Of a DNA stretch of 64,000 bases, positions 26,323 through 34,717 are shown piece after piece. This DNA is from Chitinophagaceae bacterium (GTDB lineage: Bacteria; Bacteroidota; Bacteroidia; Chitinophagales; Chitinophagaceae). The stretch is taken from the NCBI GenBank assembly GCA_947447465.1, contig CANFKE010000001.1, forward strand, positions 62,001 through 126,000, written 5' to 3'. The position numbers and the translations under genes are program-made. Below the pieces are notes generated by a model that was not told the origin of the DNA, made no database searches, and was given only the letters and a program-made list of their open reading frames with translations. Position 1 is the first letter of the stretch. Every line of letters starts with the position of its first letter.

Positions 26323-26826
26323 ATGGAAAAACTAACTAAAAGATCGGTGCAGATAGATCGCAGCCCAATGACCATTGGGGAGCGGGTGTATTTGCCTTCC
26401 ATTTTAAAGGGGTTGGGAATTACACTTGGGCACATATTCAAGAAAACGGCAACAGTAAGCTACCCGGAACAAAAGCGTCCGTTCAGTCCTGTTTTCCGCG
26501 GTCTGCATATTCTCAACCGCGATGAAGAAGGCAAAGAGCGTTGCACCGCATGTGGTTTGTGTGCATTGGCTTGTCCGGCAGAAGCCATCACTATGGAAGC
26601 TGCTGAACGTAAAGCCGGTGAAGAGCATCTGTACAGAGAAGAAAAATATGCGGCTAAGTATGAGATCAACATGCTGCGTTGCATTTTCTGCGGATACTGC
26701 GAAGAGGCTTGTCCTAAAGATGCAATATATCTGAGCGAAACAGTTATGCCTGCAAGCTTCAACAGAAAGAATTTTATATACAAAAAGGAAGATTTATTAA
26801 TTCCTGATCCCAAAAAACAAGGATAG
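26323..26826 (+). CDS. nuoI: NADH-quinone oxidoreductase subunit I
   Basis: A 167-residue ferredoxin-like subunit with clusters N6a and N6b. The two Cys-X2-Cys-X2-Cys-X3-Cys-Pro motifs are intact: Cys74, 77, 80, 84 (CTACGLCALACP) and Cys120, 123, 126, 130 (CIFCGYCEEACP). The RGLHIL segment before the first motif is family-typical. It starts 76 bases after nuoH and is followed by nuoJ after 13 bases. Confidence 0.97.
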   Translation: MEKLTKRSVQIDRSPMTIGERVYLPSILKGLGITLGHIFKKTATVSYPEQKRPFSPVFRGLHILNRDEEGKERCTACGLCALACPAEAITMEAAERKAGEEHLYREEKYAAKYEINMLRCIFCGYCEEACPKDAIYLSETVMPASFNRKNFIYKKEDLLIPDPKKQG

Positions 26827-26839
26827 ATAACAGTTTAAC

Positions 26840-27367
26840 ATGGACATCTACAGTATTTTATTTTGGTTCTTATCAGCAATGGCCGTTGGCTGTGCGTTGG
26901 GTGTTATACTTAGCCGTAACCCGGTCAATAGTGTAATGTTCCTGATACTTACCTTTTTTGCAATTTCGGGTCACTATATTCTTATGAATGCTCAGTTTTT
27001 GGCTGTGGTAAATATCATAGTATATGCAGGGGCCATTATGGTACTCTTCCTGTTTGTGATCATGTTAATGAATCTCAATGCAGATGTGGAGCCACAAAAA
27101 GGAATGATGATACAGCTGGCGGGGGTTATTTCCGGAGGTACATTGTTTCTGGTAGTCCTTATGGGGCTCACAACTGCAAAGTCAGAATTGATAGATCCGA
27201 GATCAAGCGATATCGGTCTGATCAGTAATCTGGGTAAAGTATTGTTTACCCGTTATGTATTGCCGTTTGAAATTAGCAGTGTTCTTTTCCTTAGTGCAAT
27301 GATTGGTGCGGTGGTGATAGGTAAGAAAGAGAATATACCTGCTTCAGACAAGACCGAAATTGTTTAG
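26840..27367 (+). CDS. nuoJ: NADH-quinone oxidoreductase subunit J
   Basis: A 175-residue membrane subunit with five helices. The conserved third helix VNIIVYAGAIMVLFLFVIMLMN (about 54-75) contains the pi-bulge Y-A-G-A-I-M-V-L-F motif needed for conformational coupling. A hydrophilic C-terminal tail follows the last helix. Confidence 0.95.
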   Translation: MDIYSILFWFLSAMAVGCALGVILSRNPVNSVMFLILTFFAISGHYILMNAQFLAVVNIIVYAGAIMVLFLFVIMLMNLNADVEPQKGMMIQLAGVISGGTLFLVVLMGLTTAKSELIDPRSSDIGLISNLGKVLFTRYVLPFEISSVLFLSAMIGAVVIGKKENIPASDKTEIV

Positions 27368-27400
27368 TTGATTAGTTTTTGAGTTTAATTATTTTATCAT

Positions 27401-27706
27401 ATGCCGGTTAGTTCTACGCATTATTTGTTTTTAAGCCTGCTGTTGTTTTCCATAGGCATTATGGGAACCCTCATGAGGCGCAATGCTATTATCATATTCA
27501 TGTGCATAGAGCTGATGCTCAATGCGGTGAATTTGCTTTTGGTTGCTTTTTCTAAGATCTACAGTGATGCCGATGCGCAATTATTTGTATTCTTTATTAT
27601 GGTGGTTGCCGCGGCTGAAGTTGCAGTAGGGCTTGCGGTCATCGTTATGATGTACAGAAAGGTACACTCGGTTGACATCAATATATTAAACAGACTGAAA
27701 CACTAA
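27401..27706 (+). CDS. nuoK: NADH-quinone oxidoreductase subunit K
   Basis: A 101-residue subunit with three membrane helices. The essential glutamates are present in IFMCIELMLNAVNL (Glu36 region, helix 2) and VVAAAEVAVGLAV (helix 3). The length matches the family exactly. The start follows a TTATTTTATCAT leader. Confidence 0.97.
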   Translation: MPVSSTHYLFLSLLLFSIGIMGTLMRRNAIIIFMCIELMLNAVNLLLVAFSKIYSDADAQLFVFFIMVVAAAEVAVGLAVIVMMYRKVHSVDINILNRLKH

Positions 27707-27730
27707 ACAGTAATAATTCAATAGTAAAAA

Positions 27731-29629
27731 ATGGGGAATTTTTCTCAACTCGTATATTTAGTACCTCTGTTTCCACTGATCGGTTTTCTGATCAATGGTC
27801 TTTTGTGGAACAAAATGCCAAAGTCGCTTGCCGGTATCATTGGTAGCGCAGCTATTCTGGCGTCTTTTTGTGTATCAATGGGCATCTTTTTCGAAGTAAA
27901 GAGTGCATCATTTCATGAACCGGTAATTGTCAACCTGTTCGATTTCATCCAGTCTGGGAAATTGCATATCCCGCTGGCGTTTCAGGTAGATCAGCTCTCT
28001 TCATTATTCCTGTTGATCATCACAGGAGTCGGTTTCCTCATCCACGTTTATTCTGCATCTTACATGAGTCACGACGAGGGAATGGTGAAGTATTTCGCTT
28101 ACCTCAATCTGTTCGTATTCTCCATGTTGCTGCTCATATTGGGTGCTAACTATCTGGTCATGTTCATTGGCTGGGAAGGTGTCGGACTCTGCTCTTATTT
28201 ACTTATTGGTTTCTGGTTCAAGAAAAGAGAATATACAAATGCTGCTAAAAAGGCATTTGTTATGAACCGTATCGGTGACCTCGGTTTTCTGGTAGGTATG
28301 CTATTGGTACTATATAACTTTGGTACATTATCTTACAAAGAGTTCTTTACTACTTTGAGTGCAACGGGCGCAAGTATGCCTCCGGCAACAATTACAGCTA
28401 TCACAATATGCTTCTTCATTGGCGCTACAGGTAAGAGTGCTCAGATACCATTATACACTTGGTTGCCCGATGCGATGGCTGGTCCTACTCCGGTATCGGC
28501 TTTGATACATGCGGCAACCATGGTTACTGCAGGTATCTATATGATAGCTCGCAGCCATGTATTATATTCTCTGGCTCCGTTCACCTTGAATATTGTTGCT
28601 ATCGTTGGTCTTGCTACTGCACTTTTAGCGGCATCAATTGCTATTCGTCAGAACGACATTAAAAAAGTATTGGCCTATTCCACTGTTAGTCAGTTAGGTT
28701 TTATGTTCCTGGCATTGGGAGTTGGTGCATACACTACCGCCGTTTTTCATGTAATGACTCACGCATTTTTCAAGGCATTGATGTTCCTTGGTTCCGGTAG
28801 CGTTATTCATGCAATGGGTGGCGAGCAGGATATCCGTAAAATGGGTGGACTGGGTAAAAAAATGAAGATAACGTCTGTAACGTTCTTGATCGGTTGTCTG
28901 GCTATTTCAGGTTTCCCGTTATTGTCAGGTTTCTTCTCTAAAGATGCTATTCTCACTGCCGCATTCGCACATAATCCTGTGTTGTTCGGACTGGGAGTGC
29001 TGGCAGCAATGATGACCGCATTCTATATGTTCCGTTTGTACTTCCTTACGTTCACAGGTACATTTCGTGGCACACACGACCAGGAACACCACCTGCACGA
29101 AAGCCCGATTGCTATGACAGGACCATTAATGATACTTGCTATCCTATCTATAATAGGTGGATATGTGGGACTACCTGAGGTAATGAGCGAGCATAACCTG
29201 TTCAATGAATATCTTGCGCCGGTAGTTAAGAATTTTGGAGAGCATCATTTATCTGCGGCAACCGAATGGATGTTGATGGGTATCTCCACTGGTGCTTCAT
29301 TGATCATGATCGGTTTCGCTTATTCTGCTACCAAGAGTGCTGCTTTCCCTGAAAGTACCGGTATTGCCAAAGTTTTGGAAAACAAATGGTATGTTGACGA
29401 ATTGTATGATACGATCATCGTTCGTCCTATTGAAGCACTGTCAGGTGTTTTGGACCGTTTTGTTGAGAAGATGGGTATTGATGGTATTGTGAATGGTGTC
29501 GGAAAAACTGTAAAGTGGGGTGGAGATCGACTGCGTATGTTGCAGACAGGGCAGGTTGGTTTTTACATTTTCATTATGGTTATAGGTATGCTGGCGTTGT
29601 TTACGCTCAGTTTTTTCTGGATAAAATAA
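27731..29629 (+). CDS. nuoL: NADH-quinone oxidoreductase subunit L
   Basis: A 632-residue antiporter-like proton-pump subunit with about 14 core helices plus the long lateral amphipathic helix and terminal anchor at the C-terminus. Conserved MFIGWEGVGLCSYLLIGFW (about 144-162) carries the key glutamate, AAKKAFVMNRIGDLG (about 172-186) is on the proton path, and TWLPDAMAGPTPVSALIHAATMVTAG (split over 244-269) holds the lysine/histidine axis. The domain order is canonical. Confidence 0.98.
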   Translation: MGNFSQLVYLVPLFPLIGFLINGLLWNKMPKSLAGIIGSAAILASFCVSMGIFFEVKSASFHEPVIVNLFDFIQSGKLHIPLAFQVDQLSSLFLLIITGVGFLIHVYSASYMSHDEGMVKYFAYLNLFVFSMLLLILGANYLVMFIGWEGVGLCSYLLIGFWFKKREYTNAAKKAFVMNRIGDLGFLVGMLLVLYNFGTLSYKEFFTTLSATGASMPPATITAITICFFIGATGKSAQIPLYTWLPDAMAGPTPVSALIHAATMVTAGIYMIARSHVLYSLAPFTLNIVAIVGLATALLAASIAIRQNDIKKVLAYSTVSQLGFMFLALGVGAYTTAVFHVMTHAFFKALMFLGSGSVIHAMGGEQDIRKMGGLGKKMKITSVTFLIGCLAISGFPLLSGFFSKDAILTAAFAHNPVLFGLGVLAAMMTAFYMFRLYFLTFTGTFRGTHDQEHHLHESPIAMTGPLMILAILSIIGGYVGLPEVMSEHNLFNEYLAPVVKNFGEHHLSAATEWMLMGISTGASLIMIGFAYSATKSAAFPESTGIAKVLENKWYVDELYDTIIVRPIEALSGVLDRFVEKMGIDGIVNGVGKTVKWGGDRLRMLQTGQVGFYIFIMVIGMLALFTLSFFWIK

Positions 29630-29721
29630 ATGTAAGCCACATTCTATTGCTCTCATAAGCAGAGTGGTGAAAGCGAGGCAAAATATAAAATAACGGAAAA
29701 CATAAAGGCAGAAGCCATAGG

Positions 29722-29751
29722 TTTTTACTTTTTACTTTTCATTTTTGACTT
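29722..29751 (+). repeat. T-rich heptad repeat array before nuoM
   Basis: Four imperfect seven- to eight-base units of T-T-T-T-R-A-C type run up to six bases before the nuoM ATG (29757). The array ends TTGACTTAAGGT. It matches the arrangement before nuoF. Confidence 0.5.
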
Positions 29752-29756
29752 AAGGT

Positions 29757-31190
29757 ATGGTATTGTTACTTCTTATTCTTATTCCTTTAATTACAGGCGC
29801 ATTTTCATTCGCTGTAAAAGGCGATGCGGCTAAAGCGCTGGCATTGATAAGCACTACCGCTACGCTGGCATTGTCGGCATACGTGAGCGGAGCTAATTTT
29901 GCTGCTCCCATTACTTATGATCACGAATGGATACCTATGATGGGCACCCGTTTCAGTATGTTGGCGGATGGTATGAGCGGAATGCTTGTGCTGCTTACCG
30001 GTATCGTAATGATGGTGGTAATGATTGCTCAGATCAATAAGGATGTAGAAAGACCAGGTGCTTTCTATGGTCTGTTATTATTATCTCAGGCCGGTCTTAT
30101 GGGGGTTTTCCTCGCGTCCGATGCTTTGTTGTTCTATGTTTTCTGGGAGCTGGCATTGATTCCTGTTTACTTTCTGTGTTCTCAGTGGGGTGGTGAAAAA
30201 CGTATTCCTGTTACTTTCAAGTTCTTTATTTATACGTTCGTTGGTAGCTTGATGATGTTGTCAGGTCTTATCTATCTGTCATTGCAGGGCGGAAGTTATG
30301 CTTGGGCAGATATTACTAAGGCAGGTGCGGCATTACCTGCGGCATCTCAGCAATGGTTATTTTGGCTCATGTTCATTGCATTTGCTATCAAAATGCCGGT
30401 ATTCCCCTTCCACACATGGCAGCCCGATGCTTACGAACAGTCACCTACTCCGGTAACTGTCGTTCTGAGTGCATTAATGGTGAAAATGGGTCTGTTCGCA
30501 GTACTGCGTTGGTTAATGCCATCTGTACCAATGGGGGTAGAGTATTGGTCCGATACTGTAGTTATTCTTTCTGTTCTCGGAATAGTGTATGCTTCATGCA
30601 TCGCTATTGTTCAGACAGATATCAAACGTATGATCGCCTATTCATCTATTGCGCACATGGGTTTGATGTGTGCTACTGCCTTTGCACATAATGGTATCGG
30701 TATGCATGGCGTAATGGTCCAGATGTTCAATCACGGTATCAATATTACCGGTATGTGGTTGATAGTGAGTATGGTAGAGCAGCGCTGGGGTACCCGCGAC
30801 ATGACTAAGTTGGGTGGTATGGCAAGTACAGCACCTCAAATGGCGATAGCTCTGGTGATCATTTCTCTGGCAAATATTGCTTTGCCTCTCACCAACGGTT
30901 TTATTGGAGAGTTCATGATGTTCAACGGTTTATTCTCAGGCTATATTTCTAATCACACAGTTATGACAGTGTTGGCTGGTCTGGGAATAATACTAGGTGC
31001 TGTTTACACGCTTAACATGATCCAGAAAGTAGCATACGGAGAAAAGACAACAATGATAGTTGCTAAAGACCTTGCTATTAATGAATACATAAGTTTGGCT
31101 GTCATCATTACTGTGATCATCTTCTTGGGTGTTTATCCTAAGCCTCTGCTTGATCTTACATCAGGTGTGGCGCAGATGATAGTAAAGTAA
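29757..31190 (+). CDS. nuoM: NADH-quinone oxidoreductase subunit M
   Basis: A 477-residue antiporter-like subunit with about 14 membrane helices. DALLFYVFWELALIPVYFLCSQWGG (split over 122-146) contains the conserved glutamate. FPFHTWQPDAYEQSPTPVTVVLSALMVKMG (split over 217-246) has the lysine of the proton channel, and AYSSIAHMGLM (about 298-308) is conserved among NuoL/M/N. It is preceded by a 127-base gap carrying a T-rich repeat leader. Confidence 0.97.
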   Translation: MVLLLLILIPLITGAFSFAVKGDAAKALALISTTATLALSAYVSGANFAAPITYDHEWIPMMGTRFSMLADGMSGMLVLLTGIVMMVVMIAQINKDVERPGAFYGLLLLSQAGLMGVFLASDALLFYVFWELALIPVYFLCSQWGGEKRIPVTFKFFIYTFVGSLMMLSGLIYLSLQGGSYAWADITKAGAALPAASQQWLFWLMFIAFAIKMPVFPFHTWQPDAYEQSPTPVTVVLSALMVKMGLFAVLRWLMPSVPMGVEYWSDTVVILSVLGIVYASCIAIVQTDIKRMIAYSSIAHMGLMCATAFAHNGIGMHGVMVQMFNHGINITGMWLIVSMVEQRWGTRDMTKLGGMASTAPQMAIALVIISLANIALPLTNGFIGEFMMFNGLFSGYISNHTVMTVLAGLGIILGAVYTLNMIQKVAYGEKTTMIVAKDLAINEYISLAVIITVIIFLGVYPKPLLDLTSGVAQMIVK

Positions 31191-31208
31191 TTTGATTGAA
31201 TATTTGTT

Positions 31209-31263
31209 ACGCCCTTTAGGGTGTTGATTATAAAAATTTTGAACCAGCTTGCCTTGTGGCAGG
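31209..31263 (+). other. Two small hairpins in the nuoM-nuoN gap
   Basis: ACGCCCT / AGGGTGT (31209-31215 and 31218-31224, two-base loop) and CTTGCC / GGCAGG (31248-31253 and 31258-31263, loop TTGT) lie just before nuoN. Neither has a T-tract, so they look like mRNA-stability or translation structures rather than terminators. Confidence 0.35.
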
Positions 31264-31278
31264 TTTTGAATTGAGATT

Positions 31279-32721
31279 ATGACTGCAATTATTGCTACTA
31301 CGGTTTTTGGAATAATAATGATGTTCACCGGCTTATTCGTGGACAATAAAAAAACTGTAACATCTATAGCCGCAGTGCTTTTCCTCGCGCTGCTGGGTAT
31401 AAACTTATTAGAGCTTTCTGATGCCGCAGGTCCGGCTTTAAGAAGCATGACTTTAAGTTTGTTGGGTACTGCCGATAATACAAATGGCGCCTTCCCGCAA
31501 ATGTTATTCAACAACATGCTCCGGATAGACAAACTGTCTATGTGGTTTGGTACTGCTATGACTGCTTGCACCGTTTTGTACATTCTATTGATCGGTAAGG
31601 AATTTAAAAAAGTAGGTACTCATGTGGCCGAATATTTTGCATTGATATTCTTCATTCTTTGCGGTCTATATATCCTTACTGCTTACAACTCTATGCTGAT
31701 GTTGTTTATCGGTATTGAGATCATGTCTATTCCTCAGTATGTGCTCGCAGGTAGTGACAAGCGCAACCTTAAGAGCAGTGAAGCGTCTTTGAAGTACTTC
31801 CTTATGGGTGCCTTCTCTACTGGTATATTGCTGATGGGTATCACTTTGTTATACGGGGCTACTCGCACGTTCAACATCACTGAAATGGTGCCTATGCTGC
31901 ATAGTGAGTCGCTCAACCCTATGGCTATATCGGGTATTGTTTTCATTATTGTAGCTCTTGGTTTCAAAGTGTCAGCAGCACCAATGCACACATGGACCCC
32001 GGATGTATATGACGGCACACCAACTGCATTTACTGCATTCATGGCTACCATTGTTAAAGCTGGTGTATTCTTTGCTTTCCTTCGTTTATTCCATGTGTCC
32101 TTCGGCAATATCAGTGAGCATTGGTTAATGATACTGGCTATCGTAACAGCAGCTACTTTGCTGATCGGTAACGTAACCGCAGTATATCAGCAAAGTGTTA
32201 AGCGCATGTTGGCCTATTCTTCAATAGCGCAGGCAGGTTTCATGTTATTCTCAGTTCTGGCTGTCAGTTCATCAATCGCATGGAATGGTATCATACTTTA
32301 TGGTATTGCATATAGTGTTGCTACCATAGGTGTGTTTGCAGTATTGGTAAAGATGAAGGATTACACTTACGATGGCTTTAATGGTCTTGCTAAGAAGAAT
32401 CCGCTTTTGGCATTTGTCACCACAATATTCTTATTCTCTTTGGCTGGTATTCCGCTTACAGGTGGTTTTATGGCAAAGTACTATGTATTACTTGCAGTAA
32501 TGCATCAGGGCAATATGTTGTGGCTGGTCATCTTTGCATTGCTGATGGCTGCAATAAGTGTTTACTATTATTTCAGGGTCATCATTGCCATGTACTTTAA
32601 AGAAGGTGAGCCGGAATTGACCTCAGAGGTAACAATGGCAGATCAGGTATTATTGATAGCAACTACTGTTATTGTCATCTTATTGGGAGTTATGCCACAG
32701 TTGTTTCTAATGCCTGCATAA
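31279..32721 (+). CDS. nuoN: NADH-quinone oxidoreductase subunit N
   Basis: A 480-residue antiporter-like subunit, the last gene of the operon. LFIGIEIMSIPQYVLAG (about 147-163) carries the conserved glutamate. ASLKYFLMGAFSTGILLMG (about 172-190), AAPMHTWTPDVYDGTPTAFTAFMATIVKAG (split over 235-264) and MLAYSSIAQAGFML (about 313-326) line the proton path. A strong terminator follows after about 30 bases. Confidence 0.97.
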   Translation: MTAIIATTVFGIIMMFTGLFVDNKKTVTSIAAVLFLALLGINLLELSDAAGPALRSMTLSLLGTADNTNGAFPQMLFNNMLRIDKLSMWFGTAMTACTVLYILLIGKEFKKVGTHVAEYFALIFFILCGLYILTAYNSMLMLFIGIEIMSIPQYVLAGSDKRNLKSSEASLKYFLMGAFSTGILLMGITLLYGATRTFNITEMVPMLHSESLNPMAISGIVFIIVALGFKVSAAPMHTWTPDVYDGTPTAFTAFMATIVKAGVFFAFLRLFHVSFGNISEHWLMILAIVTAATLLIGNVTAVYQQSVKRMLAYSSIAQAGFMLFSVLAVSSSIAWNGIILYGIAYSVATIGVFAVLVKMKDYTYDGFNGLAKKNPLLAFVTTIFLFSLAGIPLTGGFMAKYYVLLAVMHQGNMLWLVIFALLMAAISVYYYFRVIIAMYFKEGEPELTSEVTMADQVLLIATTVIVILLGVMPQLFLMPA

Positions 32722-32749
32722 CACGTTAAGGATAATATTTATTTTATTG

Positions 32750-32782
32750 GCGGGCTGTCTCTCACGACACCCCGCTTTTTTT
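32750..32782 (+). terminator. Terminator of the nuo operon
   Basis: GCGGG-C-TGTC pairs with GACA-C-CCCGC across one mismatch, with a six-base loop, followed by seven T. It lies 28 bases past the nuoN stop. Confidence 0.85.
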
Positions 32783-33201
32783 GTGTCACAAACAGAAATT
32801 GTATCTATAAACATAGATATTCAGGCTATGATTTTTTACGTTTTCTACGATCATAAAATCTATGAACATGAGTAGGTTTAATTATTCCGGGCTCAAAAGA
32901 TAGTGTTGTTTCGTTTACAGCAATTCTTGTTAGAAAAGAGTATGTTTTTTATTTTTTATACTATCTGTATGCTTCTAAATAGCTACTAAATAAAGGAGTA
33001 AATTTTTCTTTTTACTATTGTGGGAAAAAATTACTAGATTTAACTCTGATAATCAACGGCTTATAAGGCAATGTGTGTATCGTTTTTTTACATACAAATA
33101 GATGTATAAAGAGCTGAGTGTTTGTATATCACCATAATTAACGTGTAGATACACGCATAAATTAGTGTTGATGGCCGTATCAATTAAACCAATGTCACGA
33201 T
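32783..33201. other. 419-base non-coding gap between the nuo terminator and the HPt gene
   Basis: This A/T-rich stretch has no open frame longer than about 15 codons. A short inverted repeat CGTGT / ACACG lies at 33142-33155, 47 bases before the HPt start, and could be an operator. No clear TAnnTTTG promoter was found, so regulation of the downstream cassette may use another sigma factor. Confidence 0.4.
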
Positions 33202-33540
33202 ATGTTATACGATATTAGTCAGTTGAAGTTTTTGTTTTCAGATGATCATGCCTTTTTGAGGGATGTGATCAAGCAATTCATAGACGATGTTGTTGCGGCT
33301 GAAGCAGATATTCAACAAGCGTATGCTGATGGCAATTTTGAGCAGGAAAAATATCATCTGCACAGGCTCAAATCGCCGGTCAATAATTTCGGTGCCAATA
33401 AAGTTTCTGTTATCGTTGACATACTTGAAGGAATGGCAGCAGAAAATAAGAATAATGAAGAACATGCAAACCTTATAAAGCAATTGAATGTTGAATTGGC
33501 CGCTGTAATAGAGGCATTAAAAGTAGATCACGCTATATAA
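33202..33540 (+). CDS. Stand-alone histidine phosphotransfer (HPt) protein
   Basis: A 112-residue all-helical protein. The HPt signature H-x-L-K-x-x-x-x-x-x-G is seen as HRLKSPVNNFG with His54 as the likely phosphoacceptor. Helices before (FLRDVIKQFIDDVVAAEADIQQAYA) and after (ILEGMAAENKNNEEHANLIKQLNVELAAVI) complete the four-helix bundle. Such proteins shuttle a phosphoryl group between receiver domains. It is the first gene of a three-gene cassette with a FIST sensor and a hybrid kinase, 34 bases before the FIST gene, so it probably receives phosphate from that kinase's receiver. The replacement of the usual L-K-G by L-K-S is a small deviation. The final output regulator is not in the cassette. 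Confidence 0.82.
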   Translation: MLYDISQLKFLFSDDHAFLRDVIKQFIDDVVAAEADIQQAYADGNFEQEKYHLHRLKSPVNNFGANKVSVIVDILEGMAAENKNNEEHANLIKQLNVELAAVIEALKVDHAI

Positions 33541-33574
33541 GTACCTAATTAATAACCAAGATAAAGCAGGGCAT

Positions 33575-34717
33575 ATGTTTGTAAAACAGCAGCACTTTGA
33601 TCATAAAGAATGGAAGGATATCCATACTCAGGAAGGATTTACCAATGCAGGATGCGATCTGGTTCTTGCTTTCGGAAGCGGTGATATAATAACTGATCCT
33701 GCCGTGTTCGATTTTCTAAAAAAAGAATATCCTGGTGCAGAAATTGTAATGGGATCTACCGCCGGTGAAATACTTGATGAGTCGGTTTATGATGATTCCA
33801 TTGTTGTTACTGCAATTGCCTTTGAGAAGACAAAGCTTAGAAGTGCATCATTGAATATGAGTGATCAGAGCTCCAGTTATGATGCAGGTGAACAACTGAT
33901 GAATATGTTGAATGCCGATGATCTGGCTACTGTATTTGTGATGAGTGATGGTGCTGTTGTGAATGGCAGTGAGTTGGTTGCCGGTTTAAATAATAACAAC
34001 ACAAAGAAGGTAACCATTGCCGGTGGTCTTGCCGGTGATGCCGCCCGTTTTCAACAGACATTTACCGGACTAAATGCAATACCGTCAGCAGGTAACATTA
34101 TAGCAATAGGGTTCTATGGGTCAAACATTGTTGCCGGTCATGGTTCAATGGGTGGATGGGATGAGTTTGGTCCGGAAAGAACAATTACAAAGTCAAACAA
34201 AAATGTGTTGTTCGAGCTTGATGGCAAGAACGCGCTGGAGCTATACAAACAGTACCTTGGCGACTATGTAAATGACCTGCCGGGTTCTGCTTTGTTGTTC
34301 CCTTTGTCATTGAAAGAAAATGATACTAACAGCATGTTGGTGAGAACGATACTAGCTATTAACGATGATTCCAGTTCTATGACCTTTGCTGGCAACATGC
34401 CCGAAGGTAGCAAGGTAAGGTTAATGAAAGCCAATTTCGATAAGCTGATCGAAGCGTCTAATACTGCAGCATCAAATACTTCGCTTACCTCAGGCGACAA
34501 CAAAGCTGGTTTGGCAATTCTTATTAGCTGTGTAGGCCGTAAGCTCATTTTGCAACAACGTATCAGCGAGGAGGTAGAAGCGGCAAGAGAATTCTTTGGT
34601 TCAAACGTACCTATCGCCGGCTATTATTCTTATGGTGAGATATCACCATTAAAAGACAATATGTCTTGCGAACTGCACAATCAGACTATGACCATTCTAA
34701 CACTTTCCGAAATATGA
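33575..34717 (+). CDS. FIST-domain (FIST N + FIST C) sensory protein
   Basis: A 380-residue soluble protein. FIST N (about 25-215) is recognised by DLVLAFGSGDII, VMGSTAGEIL and KKVTIAGGLAGDAARFQQTF. FIST C (about 220-365) ends with the hallmark FFGSNVPIAGYYSYGEI. FIST proteins are proposed to bind small ligands, perhaps amino acids, and feed signals into kinases or cyclic-nucleotide enzymes (Borziak and Zhulin proposed this from genome context). The protein has no signal peptide or membrane helix, so it is cytoplasmic. Its TGA overlaps the ATG of the hybrid kinase (ATGA), indicating tight coupling and probably a physical complex in which FIST is the sensor for a kinase that lacks its own input domain. 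Confidence 0.9.
   Translation: MFVKQQHFDHKEWKDIHTQEGFTNAGCDLVLAFGSGDIITDPAVFDFLKKEYPGAEIVMGSTAGEILDESVYDDSIVVTAIAFEKTKLRSASLNMSDQSSSYDAGEQLMNMLNADDLATVFVMSDGAVVNGSELVAGLNNNNTKKVTIAGGLAGDAARFQQTFTGLNAIPSAGNIIAIGFYGSNIVAGHGSMGGWDEFGPERTITKSNKNVLFELDGKNALELYKQYLGDYVNDLPGSALLFPLSLKENDTNSMLVRTILAINDDSSSMTFAGNMPEGSKVRLMKANFDKLIEASNTAASNTSLTSGDNKAGLAILISCVGRKLILQQRISEEVEAAREFFGSNVPIAGYYSYGEISPLKDNMSCELHNQTMTILTLSEI

Noticed and set aside
33142-33155. CGTGT-AGAT-ACACG inverted repeat before the HPt gene
   Set aside because: The arms are only five bases and such repeats arise often by chance in A/T-rich sequence; not enough to claim a regulatory site by itself.
34666-34713. A longer start (TTG) for the hybrid kinase
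   Set aside because: It would overlap the FIST gene by 52 bases, whereas the ATG at 34714 gives the typical four-base ATGA coupling.
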